DNA of 64,000 nt. It comes from VRUE01 sp963728045 (lineage in GTDB: Bacteria; Actinomycetota; Thermoleophilia; Solirubrobacterales; 70-9). The position numbers and the translations under genes were made by a program. Position 1 is the first letter of the stretch; every line of letters starts with the position of its first letter. The stretch is from positions 496,001-560,000 of the forward strand of contig CAVSIE010000002.1 of assembly GCA_963728045.1 (NCBI GenBank), given 5' to 3'. Under the pieces are notes generated by a model. That model had not been told where the DNA came from, did no database searches, and worked only from the letters and a program-made list of their open reading frames with translations. Of this stretch, positions 33,727 through 42,097 are shown piece by piece.

Positions 33727-34527
33727 GTGTCGATCAGCGCCGCGCCAGACAAGATCGTCGACCTCTCGGTAACCCTCTCCGAGCACCTGCCGGGGACCTG
33801 GCCGGACCACATGCCGTTCGCCCACAAGAACTGGAGCTGGTACGAGGAGGCGAAACTCCCCACCGGCGCGAGCTGCTGCTCGCTCGGCCCCTACGTCACC
33901 CACTTCATCATCGTCGACGAGCACGCCGGCACCCACGTCGACGCGCCCAGCCACTTCGTGCCGCCCGAGGGCTCGGGACTGCCCGGCGCCGGCCCGCTGG
34001 GCGAAGCCGGGGTCGACAAGCTCGACCTCTCGAAGCTGATCGGGCCGGCGGCGGTGGTCGACCTGCGCCACCTCGACGGTCAGGCCGAGCCGGGCGTCAG
34101 CCCGCCGATCACCGTCTCCCACCTGGAAGCCTGGGAGGAGGAGCACGGCCGCTTCCAGCCAGGCGAGGTCGTCCTGCTCCTAACCGGCTGGTCGAAGCAC
34201 TACGTCGCGGGCGAGGCCGGCAAGGCGTTCGTCCACGAGCCGGTGGTGCTGCAGTCCCGCCCGGCATGGCCGGCGCCAGAGGCGGCCGTGGCGATCTTCC
34301 TGCACGAGCGCGGCGTCGCCACGATCGGCATCGACGCCCCCAGCATGGGCTCGGCCGAGGAGGGGATCGAGGTCCACGAGGAGGGACTGAAGCGGGAGAT
34401 GCTCTTCGTCGAGATGCTGACCGACCTCGACCGGCTGCCCACCCGGGGCGCCTCCTTCGTCTTCCTCCCGGTCAAGATCGCCTTCGCCAGCGGCGGCCCC
34501 GGCCGCGCGATCGCACTGCTTCCGTAG
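33727..34527 (+). CDS. Cyclase-family protein (kynurenine formamidase-like)
   Basis: This 266-residue protein has the metal motif of the cyclase family, DEHAGTHVDAPSHF (about 60-73), a leading DLSVTLSEHLPGTWP and the late GVATIGIDAPSMG. These hydrolases act on N-formylkynurenine, isatin or similar cyclic amides; the substrate here is unknown. The start is GTG 33727, divergent from ligD by 24 bases. Confidence 0.75.
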   Translation: MSISAAPDKIVDLSVTLSEHLPGTWPDHMPFAHKNWSWYEEAKLPTGASCCSLGPYVTHFIIVDEHAGTHVDAPSHFVPPEGSGLPGAGPLGEAGVDKLDLSKLIGPAAVVDLRHLDGQAEPGVSPPITVSHLEAWEEEHGRFQPGEVVLLLTGWSKHYVAGEAGKAFVHEPVVLQSRPAWPAPEAAVAIFLHERGVATIGIDAPSMGSAEEGIEVHEEGLKREMLFVEMLTDLDRLPTRGASFVFLPVKIAFASGGPGRAIALLP

Positions 34528-34540
34528 ATTGCAACTAACT

Positions 34541-34573
34541 CCTTCGAGCCATAGGTTTTGGCTCACACGAAGG
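34541..34573 (+). promoter_or_regulatory. Leader hairpin of the secreted Gln-rich protein gene
   Basis: CCTTCG pairs with CGAAGG (outer, 6 bp) and AGCCA with TGGCT (inner, 5 bp) around TAGGTTT. A GGCGC/GCGCC hairpin follows at once, and then the GAAGGAGGAG ribosome site before ATG 34599. No T-run follows, so it is more likely a structured leader than a terminator. Confidence 0.35.
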
Positions 34574-34598
34574 CGCGTGGGGCGCCGAAGGAGGAGTT

Positions 34599-35144
34599 AT
34601 GAAGAAGGTTCTAGTCGGGTCGCTCGCGGCGATGCTCGTCGTCCTCGCCTTTGCCGGGAGCGCCCAGGCCAAATGCGGCGACGGTTGTCTCAACCGCAAG
34701 ATCGTGCGGCTGAGCAAACGCCTCGGCCAGGCTGAAAAAACGATCAAAGCGCAAGCGCAGACGATCTCCCAGCAGAGCCAGGCGATCGCCGGCCAGGGGC
34801 AGACGATCGCAGCACAGGGGCAGGCGATCGGCAAACAAGGTCAGACGACCAAAGAAGTCGAGTCGTTCCTGTTCGGGTGTGTGTTCGAGGCTCCGCTATC
34901 GGTGTACGGAGACTCCGAAGGCAACTTCGGCTACCTCTTCGACAACGAAACGGAAACGATCAAAACGACCGCGCTCGACGTCACCGACGAAGGCGACTTC
35001 ATCGAAGCGTGGGCCCTGTTCGACGGGTGCAACCCGGAAACGGTGCTCTCCTCGAGCGCCGGCGGCACGCCCTCGGCGTCTGGCACGCTCGGCGAGACGT
35101 CGGGAGAGCTCGGCGACCTACTGCGGCCGTTGCGCTTTCCCTAG
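34599..35144 (+). CDS. Secreted coiled-coil protein with Gln-rich heptads, unknown function
   Basis: This 181-residue protein has a signal peptide (MKKVLVGSLAAMLVVLAFAGSAQA) and a cysteine pair (CGDGC). A regular seven-residue repeat follows (about 45-85, units such as AQTISQQ, SQAIAGQ, GQTIAAQ and GQAIGKQ), predicting a short stalk-like coiled coil. A globular beta-rich part with two more cysteines comes last (FGCVFEAPLSVYG ... FDGCNPET). I do not recognise the family. Strong ribosome site GAAGGAGGAG. Confidence 0.65.
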   Translation: MKKVLVGSLAAMLVVLAFAGSAQAKCGDGCLNRKIVRLSKRLGQAEKTIKAQAQTISQQSQAIAGQGQTIAAQGQAIGKQGQTTKEVESFLFGCVFEAPLSVYGDSEGNFGYLFDNETETIKTTALDVTDEGDFIEAWALFDGCNPETVLSSSAGGTPSASGTLGETSGELGDLLRPLRFP

Positions 35145-35147
35145 CGC

Positions 35148-36692
35148 TCAGCTCGCGACCGGCTCCCGCGGCTCCACCTGGGGCCGCGGGGCCGGCCGGG
35201 AGAAGCGCATGGCGCCGTCGTCGATCGGGGCGCGCCTGATCGTGCGCAGGTCGAAGACGTAGTTCTGGCGCAGCTTCCAGGGCTCCTTCGAGCCCGACTT
35301 GGGGAGCTGGTCGATCGAGCGCAGGACGTAGCCGGAGGTGAAGTCGAGCAGGGGTTCCGGGGTAACCGTCGGGTCGTTCACCTCGGCGACGCATTTGTCG
35401 AAACCCTGCGCGTCCATGTGCGCGAGCAGGCGGCAGACGTACTCCGAGGTGAGGTCGGCCTTCAGCGTCCAGGAGGCGTTGGTGTAGCCGACGGTGAGGG
35501 CGGCGTTGGGGACCTCGTTCAGCATCATCCCCTTGTAGGTCATCCGCGAGGGGATGTCGACGGCCTCGCCGTCGACGCTGACCTCGACGCCGCCGAGGAA
35601 GAGCAGGTTGAGCCCGGTGGCGGTGACGATGATGTCGGCCTCGAGCTCACGCCCCGACTCGAGCAGCAGGCCGCGCTCGGTGAAGGTCTCGATGCGATCG
35701 GTGACGACCTCGGCGTCGCCGCGGGAGATCGCCCTGAAGAGGTCGCCGTTGGGGACCGCGCAGAGGCGCTGATCCCAGGGGTCGTAGCGCGGTTCGAAGT
35801 GGGTATCGATGTCGTAGCCGGGGGGCAGCGCCCGTTCGACCCCCTTGCGGAGGAACTTCCTCAACACGTCCGGGCGCCGACGGCTGAGCTGGTAGACGAG
35901 GGTCTGAATCATCACGTTCTTCCAGCGCACGATCGGGTAGACGGCGCGGTGCGGGAGGATGCGGCGCAGCAGCTTGGCGACCGGGTCGACCGCGGGCAAC
36001 GACGCGACGAAGGTGGGCGAGCGCTGCAGCATCGTCACCTGCTCCGCGTCCCTGGCCATCGCCGGCACCAGGGTGACGGCGGTGGCGCCGCTGCCGATCA
36101 CCACCACCCGCTTGCCCTCGTACTCGAGGTCCTCGGGCCAGTGCTGAGGGTGGACGACCTGGCCGGCGAAGCGCTCTACGCCCTCGAACTCCGGGGTGTA
36201 GCCCTCGTCGTAGCGGAAGTAGCCACTGCACATCCAGAGGAATCCACAGGTGAGGCGCACCGTCTCCCCTGTGTCCGTGCGCTCGGCCTCGACCAGCCAG
36301 CGCGTCTCGGCTGTCGACCACTCGGCCCGCACGACCCTGTGGCGGTAGTGAATCTTGCGGTCGATCCCGGCGTCTCGCGCGGTGTCACGGACGTACTCGA
36401 GGATCGAGTCGCCGTCGGTGATCGTCTTCGAGTCCGTCCAGGGACGGAACCGGTAGCCGAGCGTGTGCATGTCGGAGTCGGAGCGGATGCCGGGGTAGCG
36501 GAAGAGGTCCCAGGTGCCGCCGAGGTCCTCGCGCGCCTCGAGAATCGCGTAGCTCGTGCCGGGGCGCCTGTCCTCCAGGTGCCAGGCGGCGCCGACGCCG
36601 GAGAGGCCGGCGCCGACGATCAGCACGTCGAAGTGCTGGGGCGACGGCGCGGCTCCATTGGAGGCGGCGGCTCCGTTGGAGACGGCGTCCAT
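35148..36692 (-). CDS. Flavin monooxygenase, Baeyer-Villiger type (EthA-like)
   Basis: This 514-residue protein has two Rossmann sites, GAGLSGVGAAW for FAD (about 27-37) and VIGSGATAVTL for NADPH (about 200-210). Between them is the Baeyer-Villiger fingerprint FAGQVVHPQHWPED (FxGxxxHxxxWP). The GTWDLFRYPGIRSDSDM segment also fits this family. It would insert oxygen beside a ketone or oxidise a thioether; substrate unknown. The gene lies 27 bases downstream of the PKD-repeat gene, with a palindrome in between. Confidence 0.85.
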   Translation of the reverse strand: MDAVSNGAAASNGAAPSPQHFDVLIVGAGLSGVGAAWHLEDRRPGTSYAILEAREDLGGTWDLFRYPGIRSDSDMHTLGYRFRPWTDSKTITDGDSILEYVRDTARDAGIDRKIHYRHRVVRAEWSTAETRWLVEAERTDTGETVRLTCGFLWMCSGYFRYDEGYTPEFEGVERFAGQVVHPQHWPEDLEYEGKRVVVIGSGATAVTLVPAMARDAEQVTMLQRSPTFVASLPAVDPVAKLLRRILPHRAVYPIVRWKNVMIQTLVYQLSRRRPDVLRKFLRKGVERALPPGYDIDTHFEPRYDPWDQRLCAVPNGDLFRAISRGDAEVVTDRIETFTERGLLLESGRELEADIIVTATGLNLLFLGGVEVSVDGEAVDIPSRMTYKGMMLNEVPNAALTVGYTNASWTLKADLTSEYVCRLLAHMDAQGFDKCVAEVNDPTVTPEPLLDFTSGYVLRSIDQLPKSGSKEPWKLRQNYVFDLRTIRRAPIDDGAMRFSRPAPRPQVEPREPVAS

Positions 36693-36712
36693 GACACGAG
36701 ATTGTGCCAGTT

Positions 36713-36726
36713 TGGCTGGTCAGCCA
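36713..36726. promoter_or_regulatory. Palindrome upstream of the monooxygenase gene
   Basis: TGGCTG and CAGCCA form a perfect inverted repeat with a 2-base centre, about 20 bases upstream of the monooxygenase start and overlapping the stop of the previous gene. It could be an operator; EthA-type genes are often regulated by TetR proteins. Confidence 0.3.
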
Positions 36727-38573
36727 GTGTGACGTGCGACGCAGTAGGCGAGGCGTCGCTTCGCCTTGCGCAAGGCGGCGGCGTGTTTGCGACTCGCGCC
36801 CCCTGAACGGAAGCGGCGCAGGGCGCGCTCACGCGCGGCTTTCGCGCCTGGGCATATCGGCTTGCCAACGGCAGCGGAGCTCTGCGAGGGGGGCTCGGCC
36901 TGAGCAGGCGATTTGTCGCCAGATGGAGCGGCCCCCTCGTCGATGAGGATGGTTCGCTGGGCACTCGACTCGTATCCGAGGACCTCCGTGCCGCTGAAGG
37001 TAACCGTGTACTCCCCGGGCGCCGCGTAGGTGTGCGTGGCGCTCGTGCTGTCTGCGCTGGCGCCGTCGCCGAACTCGATCTTCGGCGACCAGATGTTCTC
37101 CGGCGGGACCGAGATCTCGACCGGGGCTCCAACCACGCCTTCCTCGGGAACCTCGAGCGTCTCCGAGGGCGCCTCGAAGCCGTCGTAGCCGGCTGCCTGC
37201 ACCGTGTAGCTGAAGCAGGCGGGCTCTTTCTCTTCCCCGCACGCCCCCTCCTCCTCGGCACTCGTCCAGAGGGCGGTCGCCACCCCCCTTGCCGCGGATG
37301 AGATGCCGGGAGCGCCGAGCACGACGACCGCGTCCATCGCGTTCTTGCCTTCTTCAGAGAGATCGGTGGGCGCTTCCCAGGGCTGGCCGGCCGGCTTGTA
37401 GGCGGCCTGGACGACGTTTTGAGTCCCGTCCGAGCGGGCCCAGACGACGGCGGCGTTACCGTCGGCGTCGAATGCCACATCGGAGGGATAGGCGTTCCCG
37501 CCGTCTTCGGAGATGTCGATGGGCGCTTCCCAGCCGCCCCCCGCCGGCCGGTAGGCGGCTTGGACGACGGCGTGGGCACCCAGCTCACCGGTCGACCCAC
37601 CCCAGAGGACCATGGCGTCGCCGTCCGCGTCGAGCGCGACCCGCAGGGACTGGGCCTCCTCGCCCGGGGTCGAGACGTCGACCGGAGCCTGCCATTCGCC
37701 GCCGGCCGACTTATAGGCGGCTCGCGCGGCTTCGCCGCCTTCCCCTTCGCCCCGCCAGACCACCATCGCGTTGCCGGAGCCGTCGAGGGCAATGTGCGGG
37801 TTCCCACCCTCTTCCCCCGGCGCTGAGACCAGCGTCGGCGCGCCCCAGCTGCCGCCGGTTGGACGGTAAGCGCTCTGGACGACGTAATCGGAGCCGTCGA
37901 AATGCATCCAGACAGCGGTGGCGTCACCTTGGGCATTGACCGCCGCCTGCGGGGTGAAGGATTCCGTTTCGGGGTCGGAGATGGGCGCCGGCGCCTGCCA
38001 GCTTCCGCCCGCCGGGCGATAGGCGCTCTCGATCACTTCCCGGTTCTTCCAGACCGCGGTGGCATCACCGGCCGCGTCGACGGCGACCCAGGGTTCCGGC
38101 GCCACCATCGTCGTCACTTCCCCGATGTCGACGGGCGCCTGCCAGCTTCCGCCAGGCGGGCGATAGGTCGCTTGGATCAGGAGCCTGTTGGCGCCGCCGT
38201 ACCGTTCCCAGACGACCGTGGCGCCGCCTTCGCCATCGACGGCGATCCGTGGCGAGGAGGCATTCTGCGCGCCCGCGGCTTCTTCTTCGCCCTGGCTTTC
38301 CAGCTCCGAGAGAACGATGGGGCTCTGCCAGCCACTGCCGGCTTCGCGGTAGGCGCTTTCGACCACCTTGCTGGCCCCGTCCCAGCGGTCCCAGACCGCG
38401 GTCGCGTTACCAGCCGAGTCGAGCACGACCCGCGAGCCGCCGATGTGCTCGCCCGCTGCGGAGACGTCGACCGGCGGCAGCCAGCCGGCCTTTGCGAGCG
38501 GCGCGAAGAGCAGGCAAGCCAACGCCGTCGCGCCCAGAACCAGCAGTCTCGAGTTGCCAGAGCCCCTCAGCAC
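36720..38573 (-). CDS. Secreted repeat protein with PKD domain
   Basis: This 617-residue protein has a signal peptide (LLVLGATALACLLFAPLAKA). About eight imperfect repeats of some 50 residues follow, each with a VVWxR...VQAAYRPAGGSWQAPVDIS-like core (about 30-440). These are predicted beta-propeller blades. A PKD domain follows (about 490-560, FGDGASADSTSATHTYAAPGEYTVTF), then a basic tail RRFRSGGASRKHAAALRKAKRRL. No catalytic residues are evident. It is probably a surface adhesin or binding protein, a type frequent in this lineage. Confidence 0.75.
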   Translation of the reverse strand: MLRGSGNSRLLVLGATALACLLFAPLAKAGWLPPVDVSAAGEHIGGSRVVLDSAGNATAVWDRWDGASKVVESAYREAGSGWQSPIVLSELESQGEEEAAGAQNASSPRIAVDGEGGATVVWERYGGANRLLIQATYRPPGGSWQAPVDIGEVTTMVAPEPWVAVDAAGDATAVWKNREVIESAYRPAGGSWQAPAPISDPETESFTPQAAVNAQGDATAVWMHFDGSDYVVQSAYRPTGGSWGAPTLVSAPGEEGGNPHIALDGSGNAMVVWRGEGEGGEAARAAYKSAGGEWQAPVDVSTPGEEAQSLRVALDADGDAMVLWGGSTGELGAHAVVQAAYRPAGGGWEAPIDISEDGGNAYPSDVAFDADGNAAVVWARSDGTQNVVQAAYKPAGQPWEAPTDLSEEGKNAMDAVVVLGAPGISSAARGVATALWTSAEEEGACGEEKEPACFSYTVQAAGYDGFEAPSETLEVPEEGVVGAPVEISVPPENIWSPKIEFGDGASADSTSATHTYAAPGEYTVTFSGTEVLGYESSAQRTILIDEGAAPSGDKSPAQAEPPSQSSAAVGKPICPGAKAARERALRRFRSGGASRKHAAALRKAKRRLAYCVARHTG

Positions 38574-38620
38574 CGGCGCGATTATAGAGAGGAATCCAAA
38601 GTTTTCTGATGTAGGCGGGC

Positions 38621-39727
38621 TCAGCCGTTGCGGCGCATTCCCGCCTCGGCGACACCTGTCTCGAGGGCGTCGAGGCCGAACCCGTCGACGGGGCCGAGGG
38701 CGCCGCTGCCCTGCAGCCCGCCGGAGGCGACGCGCTCGGCGGCCCAGGCGACCATTGCGCCGGTGAAGGTGTAGCCGTCGACACCGCCGACGCGGGCCTC
38801 GGCCAAGACCCGGCCGCCAGAGTCGAGGGCCTCAGCGACGATCTCCGAGCCCGACTTCGATCGCTGCTCAGTGCTGGGCCCGCCGGTCGATCCCTTGACG
38901 AACCTGGCGACGGCGCCCTGCAGCGCGCTGCGGACACCGGGGATGCGGGTCAGGCCGCTCAGCCCCAGCGAGATGACCGAGAGCGGCCGTGAGGCGGGGC
39001 CGAACCAGCCGAGATAGACGTCGACCTCGCGCACACCGGGGTACACCCGTGGCAGTGAGAAGGGCTCGCTGCTGCCAGCCGAGATCGCCGCGCGGCGGCG
39101 ACCGCCGACCTCGAAGTGGGTGACGCGGGCGCCGCCCCGCTCGCTGACGATCCGCCCGCCACGCCAGGTATGACCGGGCACGAGAAAGGCGCCCATCGCG
39201 GAGGCCCTGGTGCCGCCGCTCATCCCGTCGGCCCCGACCTCGCCTCGCATGAAGTACCCGATCCGCACCGCAGCAGCCGCGTCGCCGGCATCGCGCAGGG
39301 CGAGGGCGCCCGCCAGGTTGCCCGGCGCCCAGTCATAGCCCATCGCGGTCAGCAGGCCGCAGCCGGCCCGCTCGGCTCGCGGCCCCTCCTGCTGGAAGAC
39401 GCGGCGGATGAAGGAGGGCTCGCCGGTCGTATCGATGTAGTGGGCCTTGGCCCCGATCGCGGCGTCGAGCGCCGGGCCTCCCCAGCGGGCGAACGGCCCG
39501 ACCGTCGTCGCCAGCACGTCCCCCTCCTCGACCAGCTCCCTGACGCTCGCCGGTCGGTCGACGTCGGCGACCGCGGTCTCGAGGCCGCCGAGCTCGGCGG
39601 CGAGCTGCTCCAGGCGCTCGACGCTGCGGGCGGCGATGACGGGTTTCTGCCCGCGCGCCACCAGCTGCTCGGCGACGAGCCGGCCGGTGTAGCCAGTGGC
39701 GCCGAAGACGACGATCCGTCCCGCCAT
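38621..39727 (-). CDS. Saccharopine dehydrogenase-like / trans-acting enoyl reductase family protein
   Basis: This 368-residue protein has an N-terminal Rossmann fold (VVFGATGYTGRLVAEQLVARG, about 6-26) and then TVGPFARWGGPALDAAIGAKAHYIDTTGE. That is the pattern of the saccharopine-dehydrogenase-like family, which includes mycobacterial trans-acting enoyl reductases. The C-terminal half has no motif I can name. It probably reduces an enoyl or keto group with NADPH. It overlaps the following VOC gene by one base at the stop/start junction. Confidence 0.75.
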   Translation of the reverse strand: MAGRIVVFGATGYTGRLVAEQLVARGQKPVIAARSVERLEQLAAELGGLETAVADVDRPASVRELVEEGDVLATTVGPFARWGGPALDAAIGAKAHYIDTTGEPSFIRRVFQQEGPRAERAGCGLLTAMGYDWAPGNLAGALALRDAGDAAAAVRIGYFMRGEVGADGMSGGTRASAMGAFLVPGHTWRGGRIVSERGGARVTHFEVGGRRRAAISAGSSEPFSLPRVYPGVREVDVYLGWFGPASRPLSVISLGLSGLTRIPGVRSALQGAVARFVKGSTGGPSTEQRSKSGSEIVAEALDSGGRVLAEARVGGVDGYTFTGAMVAWAAERVASGGLQGSGALGPVDGFGLDALETGVAEAGMRRNG

Positions 39728-40095
39728 CAGCCGGCGTTCTCGTACGGCGCGTAGCGGCTGTGCAGCATCAGGTCGTTGCCGTCGGGGTCGCGGAAGAAGG
39801 CCATGTGGCAGACGCCGGTATCCATCGTCTCCCCCATGAACTCCACGCCCTTAGCCTCCAGCTCGGCGCGGGCGGCGGCGACGTCGTCCACGTGCAGCGC
39901 CGGGTGGGCGTTGTGCTGTGGCTCGAACTCCATCCCGAACCGCTTCGGCTCCCAGATCGCGAAGCAGGTCTCCCCGACCCAGAACTCGAACCGCGAGTTC
40001 TCGTCCGGCCGCAATCCCAGCGTCTCTACATAGAACGTCCGTGAGCGCTCCGCGTCCTGCGAGGGCACTCCGACGAAGTCCAGCTTGCCGATCAT
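39727..40095 (-). CDS. VOC-family (glyoxalase/dioxygenase) protein
   Basis: This 122-residue single VOC domain has the opening KLDFVGVPSQDAERSRTFYVETLGL, central HPALHVDDVAAARAELEAKGVEF and final FFRDPDGNDLMLHSRY. Metal-ligand positions are partly kept. The reaction is unknown. The ATG follows CCAGGAGG. It is the first gene of a pair with the saccharopine-dehydrogenase-like gene. Confidence 0.8.
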   Translation of the reverse strand: MIGKLDFVGVPSQDAERSRTFYVETLGLRPDENSRFEFWVGETCFAIWEPKRFGMEFEPQHNAHPALHVDDVAAARAELEAKGVEFMGETMDTGVCHMAFFRDPDGNDLMLHSRYAPYENAG

Positions 40096-40168
40096 CGCAA
40101 CCTCCTGGTTCGGTTCGGGGCTTGTCTCTTCGAGCCGAAGGCTACGCGGATCGGAGTGACGGAGAAAA

Positions 40169-40196
40169 ATCGGGGCCGCCCGAAGGCGGCCCCGAT
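40169..40196 (-). terminator. Strong Rho-independent terminator (minus strand)
   Basis: ATCGGGGCCGCC (40169-40180) and its exact complement (40185-40196) form a 12-bp stem with a 4-base loop. On the minus strand a T-run follows, complementary to the A-run at 40165-40169. It ends a short transcript coming from the right, which contains only the 14-codon frame at 40309-40353. Confidence 0.85.
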
Positions 40197-40308
40197 CAGG
40201 TGCTTGGAACGAACGCGGGAACGACGACCGCGTGGGACGAAGCGCAGCCTCCCTTTGCTCGCCGGTGCCCGGGTTGGATTCCGCCGGGCGGCCCAAACAG
40301 TGCGGCGC

Positions 40309-40353
40309 CTAGCGGCCCTGCACCTCCAGGGTCCCCTGAAGCATGTGACTCAA
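40309..40353 (-). CDS. Micro-ORF of 14 codons with near-perfect extended ribosome-binding site
   Basis: On the minus strand AGAAAGGAGGTGGTCC (40373-40358) is complementary to 15 of the last 16 bases of a typical 16S rRNA tail. It is followed by TTG at 40353 and a 14-residue frame, MSHMLQGTLEVQGR, ending TAG at 40309. A strong terminator lies 113 bases downstream, so the transcript would be only some 200 bases. The 313-bp gap 40096-40408 holds nothing else I can name. It may encode a micropeptide, or the site may serve as a ribosome or anti-Shine-Dalgarno decoy. Confidence 0.45.
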   Translation of the reverse strand: MSHMLQGTLEVQGR

Positions 40354-40408
40354 AATAGGACCACCTCCTTTCTCTGGTGATCCGATTGAACCAAACCTGC
40401 CAGTCCAC

Positions 40409-40747
40409 TTACAAGGGATTGGCCGCGACTTGCCGCAGCGTCCGCTCCCGCATCCACAGGAACAGGGGCAAGCCGAAGCAGAGGCCGACCAGGAGCGTGG
40501 CCGGTATGCAAACCCACCAGCGCTCGATCCCCGCCCGCGGCCCCTCCACGGCAGCCCAGACGAAGAAGGCGAGCGAAGCAATGACCAGGTCGACCAGCAG
40601 CTGCGTCGACGGGATGCTCGCGGTCCAGAGTGAGAAGTAGCTGCCGAGCTCGAAGCCCTCGTCGACCAGGAACGCGACCACGAAGGCGTTCGGCACTACG
40701 AAGCCGGCGATGGCGATGAAAAGCAGCAGGCGCTCCCGCACGGGCAC
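40409..40747 (-). CDS. DUF2834-type membrane protein
   Basis: This 112-residue protein has about three transmembrane helices (6-28, 47-67, 77-99). The pattern FSLWTASIPSTQLLVDLVIASLAFFVWAAVEG is typical of the DUF2834 family, of unknown function. GTG start at 40747, three bases after the stop of the FAD-dependent oxidoreductase gene, so it is co-transcribed with it. Confidence 0.75.
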   Translation of the reverse strand: MPVRERLLLFIAIAGFVVPNAFVVAFLVDEGFELGSYFSLWTASIPSTQLLVDLVIASLAFFVWAAVEGPRAGIERWWVCIPATLLVGLCFGLPLFLWMRERTLRQVAANPL

Positions 40748-40750
40748 ACC

Positions 40751-42097
40751 CTAAACGCGCTGCAGCTGTTGCCGCGCCCGCCGCTGCCTGGCGCGGGCGC
40801 CCTGCTTGCGGATTTCCGTTGCGATCTCCCGCGCCATCGTGGGGACCTCGCGCGGTCGCCGACGGGCGACGCGGCCCGCGGCCCGGCCGATGCGGCGGGG
40901 CGTGAACAGGCTCGAGGGCGTGATCTCATGGTTGAGCACTCGCAGGAGGCCCTCGGTGGCATCGTCATCCTCGGCTAGGTCGCAGATGACCTGGCTCGCA
41001 AGCGGCAAGGAGCTCGGCTCGCCGAGGTCGGTGGCAAACCAGTGCATCTCGTAGCCGTCCTCGTCCCGCCACCGCCACCAGCGGCGAAGCCCCTCGTCGA
41101 GATCGGCTGCTCCGCCGAGGCCCGCGACGACGACGTCGGCGAGGCGCTCTGCATGGCGGAGGGCGTCGGCCATGCCCTGCGCCGGCGATGGGTCCTTGAA
41201 GTGGCCGGCGTCGCCGAGCAATGCCCATCCGGGTCCCACGGCCTCCCGGAAGTAGCCGCGCCAGTAGGGCATCACCCTGATCGGGCCGACCCGCTTCGCG
41301 CCGGCCAACAGCTCGGACAGCTCAGGCCAGGCCTCGAGGCCGACTTTGAAGTTGTCCTCCCGCGCAGCGAGGAAGGCGTCCTTGGTCTCCATCGGCGGGC
41401 AGACCGCGGCGAGGTAGAGGCCGGCGTCGGTCGGACAGGCGACGTACGCCAGCTCGCCCAGCGACCCGAGGCGCAGCCGCCCCTCGGTCTCGGTCGCGTC
41501 CTCGAAGTAGGCCCAGGCGAACAGCCGACCCGGAGGCGCGACGTAGTACTCGTCGGCGCCGACGAGGCTCGCCACCGTCGAGTTGCGCCCGTCGGCGCCG
41601 ACGACGAGGCGCGCGCGGAGCGATCCCTGCGCGGTCTCCACCCCGGCAACGCGGTCGCCATCCCAGAGCAGGCCGGTCGCGCGGGCGCCGGTGCGCACCT
41701 CGGCCCCGGCGGCAGCGGCCGCCTCCACCAACAAGTGGTCAAGCGTCACCCGGCGCATGGACAGGGGCGGGGCCTCAAACTCATACGCGTCGAGCCCCGT
41801 GTCGATCCGTGCGTAGTCGGTGACGAACGTGAAGCGGTCAAGGAGCGCCGCACCCGCGGCGACGATCGCGTCGAGCATCCCGTGCCGCTCGAGGATCGCC
41901 ACGCCCGAAGGCTGGATCACGTGAGTCGAGAGCGTCTCGCTGGGGAACTCGGACTTGTCCACCACGCAGACGCGCAGGCCGCGGCGGGCGAGCATCACTG
42001 CCAAGGGAGAGCCGGCGCAGCGCCCCCCCACGACGACTACGTCGAAGTCGCGCAGCAACGCGCCAGCGCCCGGCTGGGAGCTGACGGCCGCCGTCAA
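40751..42097 (-). CDS. FAD-dependent oxidoreductase, geranylgeranyl reductase/halogenase-like
   Basis: This 448-residue p-hydroxybenzoate hydroxylase-fold enzyme has the FAD loop VVVGGRCAGSPLAVMLARRG (about 20-39), VVGADGRNSTVA (DG motif) and ALLGDAGHFKDPSPAQGMADAL (GD motif). It belongs to the group with geranylgeranyl reductases and monooxygenases; the substrate is unknown. Its start overlaps the stop of the serine hydrolase gene by four bases, giving a three-gene operon with the DUF2834 gene. Confidence 0.85.
   Translation of the reverse strand: MTAAVSSQPGAGALLRDFDVVVVGGRCAGSPLAVMLARRGLRVCVVDKSEFPSETLSTHVIQPSGVAILERHGMLDAIVAAGAALLDRFTFVTDYARIDTGLDAYEFEAPPLSMRRVTLDHLLVEAAAAAGAEVRTGARATGLLWDGDRVAGVETAQGSLRARLVVGADGRNSTVASLVGADEYYVAPPGRLFAWAYFEDATETEGRLRLGSLGELAYVACPTDAGLYLAAVCPPMETKDAFLAAREDNFKVGLEAWPELSELLAGAKRVGPIRVMPYWRGYFREAVGPGWALLGDAGHFKDPSPAQGMADALRHAERLADVVVAGLGGAADLDEGLRRWWRWRDEDGYEMHWFATDLGEPSSLPLASQVICDLAEDDDATEGLLRVLNHEITPSSLFTPRRIGRAAGRVARRRPREVPTMAREIATEIRKQGARARQRRARQQLQRV

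Noticed and set aside
32293..34527. 744-residue plus-strand protein across ligD and the cyclase gene
   Set aside because: It is antisense to ligD until 33727, where the real cyclase-family gene begins.
40358..40373. 3' end of a 16S rRNA gene on the plus strand
   Set aside because: Only the last 16 bases match a 16S tail with one mismatch; no upstream 16S sequence is present, so it is better read as an extended ribosome site on the minus strand.
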